Shown: piece after piece, positions 62,483-64,000 of the stretch
How the letters are laid out: every line of letters begins with the position of its first letter
Numbering within the stretch: the stretch's first letter is position 1
The notes under the pieces: model-generated
Databases searched by the model: none
The model's input: the letters and a program-made list of their open reading frames with translations, nothing else
What the model was told of the DNA's origin: nothing
Program-made: the position numbers and the translations under genes
Assembly: GCA_963763135.1 (NCBI GenBank)
Contig: CAVXNJ010000006.1
Location: 1-64,000 of the forward strand
Direction of reading: 5' to 3'
Length of the DNA: 64,000 nucleotides
From: JANMZO01 sp963763135
Lineage (GTDB): Bacteria; Actinomycetota; Acidimicrobiia; Acidimicrobiales; JANYDT01

Positions 62483-62512
62483 AAAAAACGCCGGCGCGTA
62501 GCGCCGGCGTTT
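62483..62512 (-). terminator. Rho-independent terminator of the rpoA-rplQ transcript
   Basis: AACGCCGGCGC pairs with GCGCCGGCGTT around GTA. On the minus strand the stem is followed by a T-run (GTTTTTTCG). It is the clearest intrinsic terminator in the window. Confidence 0.9.
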
Positions 62513-62545
62513 CCACTTCGTCAGCGGGCGGACCCGCTCATCAAA

Positions 62546-62896
62546 TCAGACCAGTTCGATACGAGCCATCGGCGCGTTGTCGCCGTGGCGCGGGCCGAGC
62601 TTCAGGATCCGAAGGTAGCCACCGTTGCGAGCCGCGTAACGCGGGCCGATCTCGGAGAACAGCTTCGACGCCATGTCTTTGTCACGGATGAACGAGACGA
62701 CCTGGCGCTGATTATGCACGCCACCCTTCTTCGCTTTCGTGATCATCTTCTCGGCCACCGGGCGCAGCGCCTTGGCGCGGGCTTCGGTGGTTACGACGTA
62801 CTCAGCGGCGACGAGGGAAGCCACAAGGTTTCCGAGCATGGCCTTCTGGTGTGATGCATCTGAGCCAAGTCGATGGCCCTTCTTAGGTTTTGGCAT
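62546..62896 (-). CDS. rplQ: 50S ribosomal protein L17
   Basis: A 116-residue L17: PKKGHRLGSDASHQKAMLGN at the start, VTTEARAKALRPVAEKMIT, and RNGGYLRILKLGPRHGDNAP near the end. Nine bases after rpoA, with TGAGGT before the ATG. Part of the conserved rpsD-rpoA-rplQ run. Confidence 0.98.
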   Translation of the reverse strand: MPKPKKGHRLGSDASHQKAMLGNLVASLVAAEYVVTTEARAKALRPVAEKMITKAKKGGVHNQRQVVSFIRDKDMASKLFSEIGPRYAARNGGYLRILKLGPRHGDNAPMARIELV

Positions 62897-62905
62897 TTCA
62901 GTACC

Positions 62906-63847
62906 TCAGCGGTCCTTCACGCGCAGCGAAAGGCCGCGCTCATCGAGCTTGACAAGTACTTCATCGAGAGATTTCTGTCCGAAGTTGGTAATGGCGAGGA
63001 GGTCGTCCTCGGTCTGCATGCAGAGTTCGCCGATCGTGTTGACCTGCGCACGCTTGAGGCAGTTGCGGGGGCGCTCCGACAGATCGAGGTCTTCGATCGG
63101 AAGGTCGAGGTCGGGCGAACCCGATCCGAGTGCGCTGACCTCGCCGAGCGACAGGCCCTGCGGTGCTTCGCTCATGTCGGCCACGAGACCGAACAGGGTG
63201 CGAAGCGTGTCGCCGGCCGACGCGAGTGCGTCTTTCGGCGTAATGGAGCCGTCGGTCTCGATGTCGAGGGACAGCTTGTCGTAATTGGTGGACTGCTCGA
63301 CGCGGGTGGGTTCGACGTTGAATGCCACGCGACGGATCGGCGAGAAGATCGAGTCGACCGGGATAACTCCGATGATCGACGACTTCTTGTTGCGATCGGC
63401 CGAGACATAACCGCGTCCACGTTCGACGGTGAGATCCAGAGCCAGACGGCCCTTACCGTTGATGGTCGCGATGACCAGTTCCGGGTTCATGATCTCGACG
63501 CCGGTCGGAAGCGGAATGTCGGCTGCCGTAGCGGTGGCCGGTCCGCGAACGTCGAGACGCAGTTGGACGGGCTCGTCGCCCTCAACGGAGATGACGAGGT
63601 CCTTCAGGTTCAAGATGATGTCGGTGACATCTTCTTTGACGTTCGGGATAGTGGCGAACTCATGCAGCGAGTCGTCGAAGCGGACCTGCGTAACCGCAGC
63701 ACCGGGGATCGACGAAAGAAGCGTGCGACGGAGCACGGCGCCAAGGGTGTAGCCAAAGCCCGGCTCGAGGGGGGACACGGTGAAGCGCTGGCGATTGCCT
63801 TCCGCCTCGCCAGCAGGCTCAACTGATGGCCGTTGAATAATCAGCAT
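62906..63847 (-). CDS. rpoA: RNA polymerase alpha subunit
   Basis: A 313-residue alpha subunit. The N-terminal domain contains LEPGFGYTLGAVLRRTLLSS (dimer and beta contacts) and the conserved DSLHEFATIPNVKEDVTDII. The C-terminal domain (DNA and regulator contact) is LSERPRNCLKRAQVNTIGEL to the end. Full length. TAGGAAC lies about eight bases before the ATG. Confidence 0.98.
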   Translation of the reverse strand: MLIIQRPSVEPAGEAEGNRQRFTVSPLEPGFGYTLGAVLRRTLLSSIPGAAVTQVRFDDSLHEFATIPNVKEDVTDIILNLKDLVISVEGDEPVQLRLDVRGPATATAADIPLPTGVEIMNPELVIATINGKGRLALDLTVERGRGYVSADRNKKSSIIGVIPVDSIFSPIRRVAFNVEPTRVEQSTNYDKLSLDIETDGSITPKDALASAGDTLRTLFGLVADMSEAPQGLSLGEVSALGSGSPDLDLPIEDLDLSERPRNCLKRAQVNTIGELCMQTEDDLLAITNFGQKSLDEVLVKLDERGLSLRVKDR

Positions 63848-63893
63848 ACGTACGTTCCTAGCAAGTGTGTTCGTAAGAAAGTTGGGGCACGAC

Positions 63894-63920
63894 GGGTGGC
63901 AGACCTACGGCCCGCCACCC
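63894..63920. other. Short stem-loop between rpsD and rpoA
   Basis: GGGTGGC pairs with GCCACCC around a 13-base loop. It may be part of the rpsD-rpoA leader, where S4 autoregulation acts in some bacteria; that role is not shown here. Confidence 0.4.
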
Positions 63921-63931
63921 ACATCAGTGGC

Positions 63932-64000
63932 TTACTTGTTGTAAAGCTCGACGATCAGGGACTCGCGGACGGGAACATCAATGTGTTCACGAAGCGGAAG
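63932..64000 (-). CDS. rpsD: 30S ribosomal protein S4, C-terminal end only
   Basis: The last 22 codons and the TAA stop of a protein that continues beyond the right edge. The residues LPLREHIDVPVRESLIVELY followed by NK match the S4 C-terminus, and its position before rpoA is the standard one. Confidence 0.9.
   Translation of the reverse strand, partial: LPLREHIDVPVRESLIVELYNK

Noticed and set aside
62873..63826. 317-codon frame opposite rpoA
   Set aside because: rpoA on the other strand is certain, and the antisense frame has no ribosome site or family match.
1..64000. Genomic island, prophage or transposon
   Set aside because: No integrase, transposase, phage structural gene or flanking direct repeat was seen, and one housekeeping operon plus engB, rph and rdgB are spread along the window.

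Overview
The window is about 64 kb of high-GC, gene-dense chromosome. I infer an actinomycete, most likely of the Acidimicrobiia type, from several things together: NDMA-dependent-type alcohol dehydrogenase, mycothiol-type DinB proteins, DUF1611, DUF1446 and SCO6745-family genes, GTG and TTG starts, and the end of a ribosomal-protein/RNA-polymerase operon (rpsD-rpoA-rplQ) followed by truA. This placement is inferred from gene content; no database search was done. I saw no transposase, integrase, phage gene, plasmid gene, CRISPR array or rRNA. A partial tRNA lies at the left edge.

Layout: 0.2-1.3 kb, zinc alcohol dehydrogenase. 1.4-8.3 kb, a sugar-uptake and hydrolysis regulon: substrate-binding protein, two permeases and a GH3 beta-glucosidase on the minus strand, with a divergent LacI repressor and a 20-bp palindromic operator between them. 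8.4-13.7 kb, a TPR protein, a TetR regulator divergent from a diiron ferritin-like protein, a small coiled-coil secreted protein, an SCO6745-family protein and a HAD hydrolase. 13.8-21.9 kb, an unrecognised protein, a D-threonine aldolase/D-serine dehydratase-like enzyme, an rph-lipoprotein-rdgB operon, a DUF1446 (AtuA-like) protein, a CYTH protein coupled to a DUF1272-monooxygenase fusion, and a DinB-type protein. 22.1-32.2 kb, a phosphotransferase, histidine kinase and response regulator in overlap, a membrane-anchored hydrolase, a MacB/FtsX-type exporter and a secreted TAP-type peptidase. 32.3-37.4 kb, a phenylacetyl-CoA epoxidase operon in the order paaA-paaD-paaB-paaC, divergent from a TetR, a frameshifted mycothiol-isomerase-like gene and an unusual metallo-beta-lactamase-fold enzyme.

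37.5-43.3 kb holds a MarR regulator, a DUF1501/DUF1800 secreted pair, engB, and a DUF1003 plus MgtE_N/CBS pair. 43.5-50.4 kb holds an amine oxidase, acyl-CoA and lipid type enzymes (SDR, ACAD10-like kinase, thioesterase, acyl-CoA dehydrogenase), an orphan ABC ATPase and a small ABM protein. 50.7-52.9 kb is a DUF1611/dipeptide-epimerase pair resembling the DgcN/DgcA D-glutamate pathway. 53.0-61.5 kb is a second sugar regulon: a PA14-containing GH3 divergent from a substrate-binding protein, two permeases, a GMC oxidoreductase and a LacI regulator, with two LacI-type operators in the divergent promoter region. 61.5-64 kb is truA, rplQ, rpoA and the 3' end of rpsD.

The two LacI-controlled clusters have the same design (CUT1 importer, GH3 enzyme, local repressor, and a hairpin directly after the binding-protein gene), consistent with uptake and hydrolysis of oligosaccharides or glycosides. 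No wholly new multi-gene system is certain. The best leads are the GMC oxidoreductase inside the second sugar operon, the CYTH/DUF1272-ABM pair, the paaADBC locus without paaE, the DUF1611/epimerase pair, and the 49-bp palindrome in front of the diiron protein.
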